Assembly: GCF_947500765.1 (NCBI RefSeq)
Contig: NZ_CANMTH010000006.1
Coordinates: 1-64,000, forward strand
DNA: 64,000 bases
Reading direction: 5' to 3'
From: an uncultured Formosa sp.
GTDB taxonomy: Bacteria; Bacteroidota; Bacteroidia; Flavobacteriales; Flavobacteriaceae
Part shown: piece after piece, positions 1 through 8,378 of the stretch
Numbering within the stretch: position 1 is the stretch's first letter
Layout: each line of letters starts with the position of its first letter
Program-made: the position numbers and the translations under genes
Notes under the pieces: generated by a model
What the model was told of the DNA's origin: nothing
Seen by the model: only the letters and a program-made list of their open reading frames with translations
Databases searched by the model: none

Positions 1-70
1 CCTTATGTGGTTCTTCAACAGCATGCTGCATAAAAAAAACTAAATCTTTATTAGGATTTTATCTTGGAAT
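1..70. other. window edge, possible gene end
   Basis: The first bases can be read two ways: as the end of a plus-strand frame (ending PYVVLQQHAA, TAA at 31-33), or as the first codons of a minus-strand gene starting with ATG at 31 (MQHAVEEPHK) that runs out of the window. The second reading would fit the gene-after-repeat layout seen further in. Too little sequence is present to choose. Confidence 0.2.
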
Positions 71-196
71 ACGTGTAAGGAACGTTGCGGTTTTGTGTGC
101 GAGGATTTTCCGCAGGAAAATCAGAGTTAGCAAAAGAGCAACAACCTTTCGGTTTAACTAAAATAAGTAATGTTTTTTACACGGTGTTGTATGCAG
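71..196 (-). repeat. attC-like inverted repeat, copy A
   Basis: Read on the minus strand, this element begins with ATACAAC followed by ACCGTGTA just after the stop codon of the 199-1125 gene. It has an apical palindrome at 104-122 (GATTTTCC, GCA, GGAAAATC) and a right part resembling copy D (GCACACAAA...CGCAAC). The outer right end is diverged. It belongs to the family described at copies C, D and F. Confidence 0.6.
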
Positions 197-198
197 TT

Positions 199-1125
199 TT
201 ATTTAGGAATAATATCAACCTTTGTTCCGTCACTGTAAATTATAGCAGAAACACTATAAACACTTCGTGCTCCGATTATTATATCTCCTTCGCTATTCAT
301 TTTCTGTCTAGTTTCAAAATCACAAATTATTTTAGTCCCATTTGAAAAACTTAAATTTTTTGAAGCAATCATTTTTTTAAAATTCTTATCTTTTAAAGTA
401 AATGAAATATCTTTATCATTATAAATCGCTTTCCATTTAGATTTATTTTCTGTTAGCACGGGAGAAACGATTTCAATAGTAGTTTGTTCTTGATAATCAT
501 CTTCAATTGAGGCTTCGTCAATAATAAAATCTTCAAAATCTTGCCTAGAAACAATTTTTTCAGAAGAAATTGGTTGATATTGATAATTTAATCTTTGAGT
601 GGAAACTTTTTGAATTTTACTTTCTTTTTTTATGTTTTTATAAAAGTTAGATTTAGATATTTTAACCTTATTTTTTTCTGAAATGTAGATTGAAACATCT
701 TTTATTAATTGGCTGTTTTCATCATAAATATAGTTTTCATTGGTTTCAGCTAATTCGTTTTTCAATTTCTCAATTTCTAAAGTAATTTTTTCTTTTTTTA
801 ATTGTTCGAATTCTGCATCTGTTTTAATGTTTTCTGATACAACATCCGATATGACTGTTCCAGCAATATTCGCTAAGAAGACACCTATAACTACAGCTTT
901 TTCTCTTGATTTATTTTTAACAAGAAATTTATAAATGGCTTTTATTCCACCTTCTTCAAGAGCTTGAGTTTCCGTTACTATCTGTACACCAAGAGTAGTT
1001 GAAATTTCATCAAAAATTTTTAAAATTTCATCTTCTGCTTTGTTTAGTATCAAAGCATTCATAGAATGACTGTTTTCTTCTAAATAATAATGAATTTGTA
1101 GTAATTCAGGGTTGCTAACATTCAT
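199..1125 (-). CDS. hypothetical protein with hydrophobic segment and coiled coil
   Basis: This 308-residue protein is not recognised. It has a hydrophobic stretch around residues 75-95 (AVVIGVFLANIAGTVISDVV) followed by a charged, probably coiled-coil segment around 105-135. The rest is polar and rich in Lys, Glu and Ser, and the C-terminal part may be a beta-rich domain. There is no signal peptide. The stop codon lies three bases from repeat copy A, which suggests a mobile single-gene unit. The start codon ATG at 1125 is the first in frame. Function cannot be inferred. Confidence 0.75.
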   Translation of the reverse strand: MNVSNPELLQIHYYLEENSHSMNALILNKAEDEILKIFDEISTTLGVQIVTETQALEEGGIKAIYKFLVKNKSREKAVVIGVFLANIAGTVISDVVSENIKTDAEFEQLKKEKITLEIEKLKNELAETNENYIYDENSQLIKDVSIYISEKNKVKISKSNFYKNIKKESKIQKVSTQRLNYQYQPISSEKIVSRQDFEDFIIDEASIEDDYQEQTTIEIVSPVLTENKSKWKAIYNDKDISFTLKDKNFKKMIASKNLSFSNGTKIICDFETRQKMNSEGDIIIGARSVYSVSAIIYSDGTKVDIIPK

Positions 1126-1203
1126 ATTTTTCTTATGGTTTTTTGAATTCTAAAAGTTTGGGTTAATAGTTTATTAAGGATAGATATTCTTTCAGTTATA
1201 AAA

Positions 1204-1386
1204 CTAATTTCGATTTTTAGGTAATTGCATACAACTCCTTTTATCATAACTAAATGTTCCTATATCAAGTCTTAATAAAGGATTATCATGAATTACAACT
1301 AAATATATCCTTTTTATACCAATTACAAAAACAATAACAATAACAAATAAATCAATTTTTAAACGAAGTAAATTATTATATAACAC
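1204..1386 (-). CDS. short frame, possible gene remnant
   Basis: This 60-codon frame has a hydrophobic N-terminal half (residues 10-30) and ends with a segment containing HDNPLLRLD and YDKRSCMQL. A similar tail (DNPMFILDKRSWQQF) is encoded at about 16,705-16,760, and the underlying DNA GATAAAAGGAGTTG recurs there. It may be the 3' end of a decayed membrane-protein gene rather than a complete gene. No ribosome-binding signal was seen. Confidence 0.25.
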   Translation of the reverse strand: MLYNNLLRLKIDLFVIVIVFVIGIKRIYLVVIHDNPLLRLDIGTFSYDKRSCMQLPKNRN

Positions 1387-1477
1387 CTCCCCTATTATAT
1401 GTGTTATTTTACATTAGGTTATTTTTGATTTTAATCCTTTTTCATCTAAAACATAGATTTACAATAGAAGCTATAGT

Positions 1478-2707
1478 CTACCATTTAGGCAAATAATCTA
1501 ACATCGCTAGAACCTGACAGGCGCCTACAAATACACTTGATATTATAAAAAACAGTAAAAGTCCATAACCACCCGGTACTTTATAAATAGATACCGTTTT
1601 AGAATGCCGCAATTTTTTGACAATAAAAAAAGGGGCTATAAAAAAACCAAAAATAACAACTAATCCTGCAAATCCTATAGCGGTAATAAATCCATTAGGG
1701 AAAAAGAAACTTATAATTCCTGGGGGGATAAACGTAATACAGGCAGATTTAAAACGTCCCTTTGCATGGTCTGTAAAAGAGAATTTATCTGCGATATAAT
1801 CAAACAGCGCCAACCCTACTCCCATAAAAGAAGTGATAATCGCAAAATTAGAAAATAGATTAAGTACAAAACTAATCATGTAACTGCTTTCGTCTTTTCC
1901 AAAAGCATTAATTAAATGGCCAATATTTCCTCCTGCGGCGTTAATGGCTATAAATTCCTGTCGGGATATATTTCCGAAAGTCACAGTGAGAAATAAGACA
2001 TAAACAAAAAAGGTTATTAATGATCCCCAAAGCAGACTCTTTTTTATTATTGTTGGATTTTTACCATAGAATTTATATAAACTGGGAACTACTGTTGCTA
2101 AGCCAAAAGACGTCATGAAATACGGAAGTGCAGCCCATAGATAGGGAAGATACGTAGACTTATTCTCTGTGATATTCAATAACTTAGTCATTTCAATTTG
2201 AATAGCAAAACCAGCCATTGAAATACTAAAAGAAAGGATCATTCCAAAAACTAAAATTGTAGAAATACGCCCAACCATAGCTGTACTTAACCAAACTATA
2301 AGCGCTAATAGACTCCCAAGGGCTATGCTCATTACACCTTGTAGCCACGGATTGGTTTTAAAAACATCCCACCCTAGACTTTCTATAACTATGTTACCAA
2401 AAGCACTAAAATAAGCATATAGCAATATATACATAAGAAATGCAATGGACAAACCAATTAAAATGCTCCAGTTTTTACCTAATATTTTTTTAGAAATAGT
2501 ATCAAAACTTGCTCCTGGAGCAAAAAGGAAGTTCGCTTCCAATATATATAATGCCGATAAATAATTTAGAAACCATAAAAACAATAGGCACAATAAACTA
2601 AGTACAAACCACATACCTGACGAAACCACTGGTAAAGAAAATATTCCAGCACCTATAGTAGTTCCTGCTGTTATCATAATGCCGGTTAAGGCAGATTGGT
2701 TTTTCAT
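1478..2707 (-). CDS. aromatic amino-acid permease (HAAAP family)
   Basis: The 409-residue protein is an integral inner-membrane transporter with about 11 hydrophobic helices. The first helix carries the family hallmark TTIGAGIFSLP, typical of the hydroxy/aromatic amino-acid permeases (TyrP, Mtr, TnaB) that import tyrosine or tryptophan by proton symport. Length matches the family (about 400-415). It stands alone, with a long non-coding stretch upstream. Which aromatic amino acid it carries cannot be read from the sequence. Confidence 0.85.
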   Translation of the reverse strand: MKNQSALTGIMITAGTTIGAGIFSLPVVSSGMWFVLSLLCLLFLWFLNYLSALYILEANFLFAPGASFDTISKKILGKNWSILIGLSIAFLMYILLYAYFSAFGNIVIESLGWDVFKTNPWLQGVMSIALGSLLALIVWLSTAMVGRISTILVFGMILSFSISMAGFAIQIEMTKLLNITENKSTYLPYLWAALPYFMTSFGLATVVPSLYKFYGKNPTIIKKSLLWGSLITFFVYVLFLTVTFGNISRQEFIAINAAGGNIGHLINAFGKDESSYMISFVLNLFSNFAIITSFMGVGLALFDYIADKFSFTDHAKGRFKSACITFIPPGIISFFFPNGFITAIGFAGLVVIFGFFIAPFFIVKKLRHSKTVSIYKVPGGYGLLLFFIISSVFVGACQVLAMLDYLPKW

Positions 2708-3246
2708 TAAATTGATTTAATTTATTAGAATTGTAAATGCCTTAATAAGATGTAGTAAACACAGACTAGTTTTTATCATTACTTTTTTTGAATTCACGAT
2801 CTTTATTTATATTAATTTCAATTTTTAAGTCACAGAAAAAAGAATCCTCAAATGTAATAAAATGTAAGATATTATATGCATTGTTTATGCTACTCAAATT
2901 AAGAAAAAGCCTTGATAGCATAATGAAAATTCGTTGATTTCATATCTTATATATGTAAATAAAAAAGTATGCACATGAGAAACTGTAACATTAATTTAGT
3001 ATTGCGAACGTAAAGCAGAAGGAAATATCTAAGATGGTCTTCACTCAATCAAAGACCTTGGTTTAATACAAATAATGCATTGTTTAAGGTCTTTTACTGG
3101 GTATTAATCTTCTATAAATGAAACAGAATTTTGCATTATAAATAGAAAAAAACGCCTATTAAGACGGTTTTATATTGTTTTGTAGTATTTAATAAAGGCT
3201 TGTGCAACGATTACGAGTGTAGGCAACGTTTATTTTAAACTTTTTA
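2708..3246. other. intergenic region
   Basis: No credible gene was seen in this 540-base AT-rich stretch. It contains one copy of a 47-bp degenerate repeat (3064-3110). At about 3195-3240, next to the end of the aldo/keto reductase gene, it holds sequence resembling an eroded arm of the attC-like family (TTGTGCAACG and GTAGGCAACG). Confidence 0.5.
3064..3110. repeat. 47-bp dispersed repeat, copy 1
   Basis: It matches 5086-5132 at about 36 of 47 positions, in the same orientation. The best conserved part is AAGGTCTTTTACTG followed by TATTAA. The function is unknown. It could be a relic of a shared regulatory region or of a duplicated gene. Confidence 0.4.
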
Positions 3247-4188
3247 TTACCAAGGGAGTTTTCGTTTTTTAATTTCAGTTTGATATAATTTTTCAAGTTC
3301 TTCTATAAGACTGCGTGAAATAGAAATATCTGTACTTTGGACATTGCTTGTTAACTGTTCTATAGTTACACTACCAGGAATAACGGTAGAAACAACATTA
3401 TAAGCCAAACAGAAAGCTATTGCTTTTTGAGCAAGGTTTTCTTCTGTTCCAAAAATAGACTTAACTTTGTTTACTAGTTTAGCTCTAGTTTCTATATCTT
3501 CTTTAGACCACCTACTTCTAATATCATTAAAACGACTTTCGCTATTATATTTACCGGTTAACCACCCAGAATCAAGCGGAATTTTCGCAATAATACCAAC
3601 GTCTTCATTTTGTGCTTGTTCAAATCCGCGCAAAGTATCCTGATGAAAGATATTAAAAAACACCTCCATTACTTTTGAATGTGTTGTATCCATTAACAAC
3701 TTCATGTCGTCATAGGTATCTAAAGACGCACCGTATGCTTTTATTTTTCCTTCTTCAATTAATTTATCAAGTATTTCGTAATGATCATTTTTATTTCCAT
3801 TAAAATATTTAGAAGGTGGGTTGTGAATAATCAATGAGTCAATATACTCTACCTGAAGTCTTTTTAAACTTCCTTCTAAAGACTCTCTAATGTAATTAGC
3901 ATTAAAGTTTAACGTACCTGTATGTGTGTGACCAAATTTTGTATTAATTACAATTTTACTTCGGTCAATATGTTTAAGCGCTTTGCCTAATCTTTCCTCA
4001 CCAGATCCATGTCCATAATTAGGGGCTGTATCAAAAAAGTTGATTCCAAAATCCAACGATTTATGAACAAGTTTAATAGCTTCTGTTTCGGTCACACTTC
4101 TCCAACCAGAGTTTTGCCCTAATTGCCATGCTCCAAGTCCTATTTCAGAAATATGTATAGAGTTTTCTATGTATTTTTTATATTTCAT
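3247..4188 (-). CDS. aldo/keto reductase
   Basis: This 313-residue cytosolic NADPH-dependent oxidoreductase has the TIM-barrel family signature. The catalytic tetrad is visible as Asp53 and Tyr58 (FDTAPNYG), Lys84 (NTKFG) and His122 (IIHNPP). The C-terminal segment (VVSTVIPGS) is the usual NADP-binding region. Length is typical of the YghZ/Tas-like branch. The physiological substrate is unknown. The cytochrome b561-like gene lies 82 bases upstream on the same strand, so the two may be co-transcribed. Confidence 0.88.
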   Translation of the reverse strand: MKYKKYIENSIHISEIGLGAWQLGQNSGWRSVTETEAIKLVHKSLDFGINFFDTAPNYGHGSGEERLGKALKHIDRSKIVINTKFGHTHTGTLNFNANYIRESLEGSLKRLQVEYIDSLIIHNPPSKYFNGNKNDHYEILDKLIEEGKIKAYGASLDTYDDMKLLMDTTHSKVMEVFFNIFHQDTLRGFEQAQNEDVGIIAKIPLDSGWLTGKYNSESRFNDIRSRWSKEDIETRAKLVNKVKSIFGTEENLAQKAIAFCLAYNVVSTVIPGSVTIEQLTSNVQSTDISISRSLIEELEKLYQTEIKKRKLPW

Positions 4189-4270
4189 AGAGTAGAAATT
4201 TCTTTTATTAGATTTCCAACATTTATTTTAATGTTACATTTTTTATATGCCTTGTTGCGCTTTCTTACTT

Positions 4271-4849
4271 TTATTTATCTTTTTTCGTTCCGCTTACTAT
4301 ATTTGAAATAATTCCTTTTTGGTTAGTAAATTCCGCTATTAGTACTCCTGCTATATGGATTCCAATAAATGCAACCAGGTAGTAAATACTTAACACGTGT
4401 ATTTCTTCCATTGGTTTTTTAAATTCTTTTGGTCCTAGTACAATAATGAGTCCGGTAATAAGTGAGACAATGACACATAAATAAAATATAATATATGTCC
4501 ATTTTTGAAATTTCTGTTTTGTGGACAGGGTTTTATCGAGAGGATTTTGAAATTTCATATGTCTAAACACGGGAAGTATCAAACGAATACAGAATAATCC
4601 CACTAAAACATAGCCAATGTAAATATGCCAAATCCACATGGGTTGTCTTATTTTTTTTGCTAAATCAATGAGTTGTTCCTGAGATAAAACCTGATTAGTT
4701 CCACTCAGGTAATCCTGTATAATAGCTGCCATATTATTTTTATTCATCCATGTTAATCGCAGAAAAATTGTAATTAACAATAAAAGAAATGAAACAGCGA
4801 TTGTCCAATGAATTATTCGATAGACCTTAGAGTATTTTGTGTTATCCAT
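4271..4849 (-). CDS. cytochrome b561-like membrane protein
   Basis: This 192-residue protein has four predicted transmembrane helices and histidines placed as expected for di-haem b-type cytochromes: RIIHWTIAV in helix 1, WIWHIYIGY in helix 2, and EIHVLSIYY plus GIHIAGV near helix 4. It probably passes electrons between the quinone pool and a partner oxidoreductase in the inner membrane, as prokaryotic cytochrome b561 proteins do. No dedicated redox partner is adjacent apart from the aldo/keto reductase downstream. Confidence 0.8.
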   Translation of the reverse strand: MDNTKYSKVYRIIHWTIAVSFLLLLITIFLRLTWMNKNNMAAIIQDYLSGTNQVLSQEQLIDLAKKIRQPMWIWHIYIGYVLVGLFCIRLILPVFRHMKFQNPLDKTLSTKQKFQKWTYIIFYLCVIVSLITGLIIVLGPKEFKKPMEEIHVLSIYYLVAFIGIHIAGVLIAEFTNQKGIISNIVSGTKKDK

Positions 4850-5157
4850 AATATATATTTGTTACATAATAATTTTCTAGTATAAAGCACAACGTGTTTG
4901 CTTTAGTTTGTAAGAAATATGCAGAAAAAAAAGACTTTTCTAGAGAAATTATTTAATCTATTTAGACTAAGCAATCGGTTACCATAAACTAGTTTTCATA
5001 CAGTTATAGACCTTAATTTTCTTTAATATCCTAACCAATATTTCTATGGATCGAGTAGTCAAAAAAACATCGATTCCATCTTTTTTAGTACAAATATCAC
5101 TTTGCTAAAGGTGTTTTACTGACTATTAACCTGTAGACTTCCCGTTTTTGGGCAAAC
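4850..5157. other. intergenic region
   Basis: No gene is supported in this stretch. It contains the second copy of the 47-bp degenerate repeat (5086-5132) and otherwise only AT-rich sequence upstream of the cytochrome gene. Confidence 0.5.
5086..5132. repeat. 47-bp dispersed repeat, copy 2
   Basis: See copy 1 at 3064-3110. The two copies flank the aldo/keto reductase and cytochrome genes in direct orientation, so they could mark a duplication or insertion boundary. Confidence 0.4.
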
Positions 5158-5640
5158 CTAAGGTATTACGTCATTCTGTTTAAAGAATGTATGTATTTGA
5201 TTTAAAAATTTACTTTTTGGTTTATTCGAATTCAGAATATTATAAAATGGGTTATTTATTGATTTGTCTATTAGTTTTCCATTCCTAATCTTCATTAAGT
5301 GAGGAAATCGGTTATAATTTTTTAATTTGTAAAGAGCCTCCGAGACAAATTCAATATTATAATCCGATTCAACTGTTTTTCCATTCAGATAAACAATTTC
5401 AATTCCGTCAGTCAGATTCGGAATTATATTTTCCTCAATGTAATCTTTTGAGTTCTTTTTATTATTGTAACAGAAGAAATTTTTCCCATTATTCTCGGTC
5501 AAAAATTTAGCATATTTTTTCTCAAACCTTTTTCGGTTAAGATATTTAATCGGAATAAAAATTATTATTAGTGGAATTGCTAAAATGAATAGAGGCATTC
5601 CAATTATAAATATTAGCAATATGTCTCTTAATTTTATCAA
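5158..5640 (-). CDS. hypothetical membrane-anchored protein
   Basis: The protein has about 160 residues. A long hydrophobic N-terminal anchor (residues 7-30, DILLIFIIGMPLFILAI) is followed by a Lys/Arg-rich turn and a soluble domain of about 125 residues with no recognised motif. The longest frame starts with TTG at 5640, 12 nt beyond the core of repeat B. An ATG at 5598 would remove half of the anchor, so the TTG start is preferred. It is the last gene of the minus-strand repeat-separated array. Confidence 0.65.
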   Translation of the reverse strand: MIKLRDILLIFIIGMPLFILAIPLIIIFIPIKYLNRKRFEKKYAKFLTENNGKNFFCYNNKKNSKDYIEENIIPNLTDGIEIVYLNGKTVESDYNIEFVSEALYKLKNYNRFPHLMKIRNGKLIDKSINNPFYNILNSNKPKSKFLNQIHTFFKQNDVIP

Positions 5641-5652
5641 TATTTAAATATT

Positions 5653-5730
5653 ATATAACGTTGTTGCATAAGCTTAGAAGCATGTTTAAGCATCTAATTT
5701 AGCAATTTTTCATACTTTGTTGGCAAACGT
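5653..5730 (-). repeat. attC-like inverted repeat, copy B
   Basis: Read on the minus strand it begins TTTGCCAACAAAGTATG and ends GCAACAACGTTATAT, with outer core GTTATAT (GTTRTRY). It is shorter than the other copies, about 78 bp. The left arm encodes the last codons and the stop of the 5710-6231 gene (…FANKV). Confidence 0.6.
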
Positions 5731-6231
5731 TTTTTCTTTTATTTGTCCGTTTATGATTCTCTTTAAGTCACATATTGACTTATCTTTCTGACTATTAAAT
5801 CCGTAATTAATCAATCCGATTCCAAATGCAATCATTATTAAGGGGAAAACCAATAAAAAGGGATTTACTCCTTGATTTATAACTCCGAAAATTCCCATAA
5901 TAAATGCAAATCCGACAAAAGTCAACCAGAATATCATAAATACAACTACAGAAGTATGGACTCTTAAATCCGCAACTAATTTAGTTCCGTTCATATTCGG
6001 TTGAATTTGCCCCTTTATTTGAGGTATAAAAGAATTCCGTCCAGTTATTATCTTTTGTATTTCAAATCTATTTTGCTCAAACTTTCCTTCAAATAATTCC
6101 TTGTTTTGAGAATTGTTAAATCCAATTCTCAACCGTTTTTTTGGTCGGATATTTTCTGCCAATATTTTTCTGACCTCTTGATTTGAAAAGGTAGTTAATA
6201 TTTCTATTTTATCTGACGGAATTATTTTCAT
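5710..6231 (-). CDS. hypothetical membrane protein
   Basis: The 173-residue protein has a soluble N-terminal part of about 85 residues with a beta-like segment (GKFEQNRFEIQKI), then two transmembrane helices around residues 97-120 and 125-145, and a short basic tail. No family was recognised. Its final codons and TGA stop are supplied by the left arm of repeat B. Its ATG lies exactly 19 nt after the GTTGTAC core of repeat C. This supports the chosen start and its membership in a cassette-like unit. Confidence 0.72.
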   Translation of the reverse strand: MKIIPSDKIEILTTFSNQEVRKILAENIRPKKRLRIGFNNSQNKELFEGKFEQNRFEIQKIITGRNSFIPQIKGQIQPNMNGTKLVADLRVHTSVVVFMIFWLTFVGFAFIMGIFGVINQGVNPFLLVFPLIMIAFGIGLINYGFNSQKDKSICDLKRIINGQIKEKTFANKV

Positions 6232-6250
6232 TTCGTATTTCTCAAATGCT

Positions 6251-6386
6251 GTACAACGGTTTTGTGTATAAGTTAGTTGCGTGGTTTAAAGTTATTGTTT
6301 TTCAGTTAAGAACAGGTGTTAGCTATTCCGAGTGGATTCGGACGTAGTCGAATCCGCCGTAATTGCGGTTATACATTGTTGTGCAA
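6251..6386 (-). repeat. attC-like inverted repeat, copy C
   Basis: On the minus strand it runs from GCACAACAATGTATAA to ACTTATACACAAAACCG and the core GTTGTAC at the far end. The two arms pair imperfectly with unpaired bases. A strong apical palindrome sits at 6334-6355 (GGATTCG and CGAATCC). Outer 7-mers GCACAAC and GTTGTAC fit RYAYAAC/GTTRTRY. The stop codon of the 6393-7094 gene lies six bases away. Confidence 0.75.
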
Positions 6387-6392
6387 CGTTTT

Positions 6393-7094
6393 TTATTCAA
6401 TTTCGTTCAGTTTCTCGGTTGGACGAGTTTCTTTAGTTTCTAAATTGTAAATAGCGTAATCAAAGTCAGTATCGTCGTCTTTTTTATATAAAGTCAAAAT
6501 CATTTCTTTACCTTGATTTAGCCATTGAAATTTTTTTACTTTTCGGTCGGTCACCTTTTTTAGATTCTTTCCATTTAAGTCAGATAGATAAACATAATGT
6601 TGGTCTGCACTATCAATAATTCCGTCCTCATTAGTGTCTTTAGTTGCAATGTAATATGCTATATTTTTTATTTGTTTTATTTCTTCATGGTTTTCTGTAA
6701 ATCGGTTTAAAACTGACATTGAAGTTATAGAACCATTTTCAGGAAGCAATTTCCCTATTTCAGATTGTTGTTTGTTTAAAAACAGAACATTGATTGTGTT
6801 TTGTCTAACCATATTCGGCGAATTCTTTATGTCAATATCAATTTCTCCGTATTGCCTTTGATACTTTTTCTCAACAGTTACATAGTAAAATTCAGAGTTC
6901 GGAATTTGAATTGGTTCAGAATTTTGTATGCTAAATTTAGATGAGTTTTGATTTTCCATTTGTAGGTTGCATAAATCAATCGGCTCGTCTTTTTCTATCT
7001 TTTCGTAAACAATACTTCCAAAAATATAAAGAATAAAAATTGGAATTAAAATTCCGTTTATGATGATTAATATTCGAATAAACTTACTATTCAT
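6393..7094 (-). CDS. hypothetical membrane-anchored protein with propeller-like C-terminus
   Basis: This 233-residue protein has an N-terminal signal anchor (residues 6-28, IRILIIINGILIPIFILYIF) and an extracytoplasmic domain. Its C-terminal half contains VYLSDLNGKNLKKVTD and FDYAIYNLETKET, reminiscent of TolB-type or other beta-propeller repeats. DTNEDGIIDSADQH resembles a calcium-binding dockerin/EF-like loop. The start ATG at 7094 lies 19 nt after the GTTGTGC core of repeat D. The function is unknown. Confidence 0.72.
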   Translation of the reverse strand: MNSKFIRILIIINGILIPIFILYIFGSIVYEKIEKDEPIDLCNLQMENQNSSKFSIQNSEPIQIPNSEFYYVTVEKKYQRQYGEIDIDIKNSPNMVRQNTINVLFLNKQQSEIGKLLPENGSITSMSVLNRFTENHEEIKQIKNIAYYIATKDTNEDGIIDSADQHYVYLSDLNGKNLKKVTDRKVKKFQWLNQGKEMILTLYKKDDDTDFDYAIYNLETKETRPTEKLNEIE

Positions 7095-7113
7095 AGGGTT
7101 TTGGTCAAATGTT

Positions 7114-7246
7114 GCACAACGTTTATGTACCAGGAAAGTTGCGTGTTTGTGTGCGAGGATTTTCCGAAGGAAAATCAGAAGCTAGCAAACGAGCAACTCA
7201 CTTTTGTTTAGCTAAAACTAGCAATTTTTTTTATACGGTGTTGTAG
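7114..7246 (-). repeat. attC-like inverted repeat, copy D
   Basis: On the minus strand it starts CTACAACACCGTATAA and ends CATAAACGTTGTGC. The apical palindrome at 7158-7176 (GATTTTCC, GAA, GGAAAATC) nearly equals that of copy A, and the flanks GTTTGCTAGCTTCTG and GCACACAAAC are shared with A. The stop codon of the next gene is five bases from its left end. Confidence 0.75.
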
Positions 7247-7250
7247 GTAG

Positions 7251-7664
7251 TTATTTTTCACGTTTTTTGTTTAATAAATTTAAGTAATTATCTCTTTCAA
7301 ATGCATTATCATCTTGAATTACTATTTCTCCTTTTATTAGATAAAAATAAATAGAATCACAATCTTTTGATTTTGAAACTGAGTCATTGATTGCTATTTT
7401 ATTATAAAGTTCATTTGAAACATTTACTTTGCGATTATTTTTTAAAATCACATATCTATTTGCTCTAGGATAATCGCCATCTTCTAGTTTTTTTATTACA
7501 CGACCGTAATATTCTTCACTTCTTATCTTTTCATATTCCTTTTTGACCAATTCTAAATTATTATTTTGATAATAAACATATAGAATCGCAAATACTAATA
7601 TTGGAAGACCAACAATAAATAGTACTTTTTTAATTTCTTTATTTTGTATCTCTAATTCTGTCAT
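7251..7664 (-). CDS. hypothetical single-pass membrane protein
   Basis: The 137-residue protein has one transmembrane helix at residues 12-32 (KKVLFIVGLPILVFAILYVY) and a polar, mostly charged remainder. The domain after the helix (YYGRVIKKLEDGDYPRANRY) resembles small beta-barrel domains of unknown function common in Bacteroidota. It lies between repeat copies D and E. The stretch upstream of its ATG at 7664 lacks the conserved 19-nt leader of its neighbours. Confidence 0.7.
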   Translation of the reverse strand: MTELEIQNKEIKKVLFIVGLPILVFAILYVYYQNNNLELVKKEYEKIRSEEYYGRVIKKLEDGDYPRANRYVILKNNRKVNVSNELYNKIAINDSVSKSKDCDSIYFYLIKGEIVIQDDNAFERDNYLNLLNKKREK

Positions 7665-7742
7665 CTAAGTTGTGTCTAGTCCTGAAATATGGCTACAGGT
7701 TAAAATTGCTTTTAGGCAGATAATTGATATACCATAATCAGA

Positions 7743-7810
7743 CGTTACAAATACGCAACGCCCTTTGATTAAGCACTAAACCGCAATTATTTTTATACGG
7801 TGTTATGCAA
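7743..7810 (-). repeat. attC-like repeat, copy E (truncated)
   Basis: On the minus strand this short copy starts GCATAACACCGTATAA, with outer core RYAYAAC intact. It continues with AATTGCGGTTTAG and ends near GCGTTGCGTATTTGTAAC. There is no long apical hairpin and no clear GTTRTRY core, so it looks like a deleted or degenerate member of the family. Confidence 0.5.
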
Positions 7811-7822
7811 CGGTTTTTATTT

Positions 7823-8359
7823 TTAAGCATATCCATTAATTCCTAATTCCGAATATGTTTTGTTTGTCAAATTCACTTTTAAATTGAAATAACAATTGCC
7901 GCCATCGTGCACCATCATTATGTCGCTTTTCCAATTATCATTTCCCCAATCACTACAGAAAAAATTTACCCAAACTTCTTTTTCTCCTTTTTCATTAATA
8001 ACAGGAACATATTGTCGCTTCTTTCCTTTTAGTTTTAATTCAAAGCCCGTTTCATTCCATTTGTTTTTTGGATATTCTTCGTTATGCTTTTTTAAACTTA
8101 TTTTTTGTTTTTCGTTATTGTCTTTAACTACGTTTTTTAAAATATTTTCAATCTCAATTAATTCCGATTGAGTGAGTTCAGTTGGCTTTACATTTTTAAA
8201 AATCCAATGCCAATCTTTATTAAAAGGAAGAATAACAAAATCCGATTCCGCTAATTTAAATTCCGTTTGAGTGTTTTCAGTTGATTCAATTTCAGTCGTG
8301 TTTTTTGTTCCGTTACAAGACGAAATTGAAATTAGAATTATTAATATTAGTGTTTTCAC
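7823..8359 (-). CDS. hypothetical lipoprotein
   Basis: The annotated start is GTG at 8359, giving about 178 residues. The open frame extends further upstream but runs through repeat copy F. Starting at GTG yields a typical lipoprotein signal (VKTLILIILISISSCNG) and puts the start exactly 19 nt from the GTTGTGC core of repeat F, as in the two neighbouring units. The mature part contains WHWIFKNVKPTELTQSEL and VWVNFFCSDWGNDNW, with no recognised family. It is probably an inner- or outer-membrane-anchored periplasmic protein of unknown role. Confidence 0.72.
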   Translation of the reverse strand: MKTLILIILISISSCNGTKNTTEIESTENTQTEFKLAESDFVILPFNKDWHWIFKNVKPTELTQSELIEIENILKNVVKDNNEKQKISLKKHNEEYPKNKWNETGFELKLKGKKRQYVPVINEKGEKEVWVNFFCSDWGNDNWKSDIMMVHDGGNCYFNLKVNLTNKTYSELGINGYA

Positions 8360-8378
8360 GATGTTGTTTTTAACTGTT

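Noticed and set aside
7665..7742. Transposase gene tail upstream of the 137-residue gene
   Set aside because: A short frame ending SGLDTT is visible, but it is too short and matches no family I can name.
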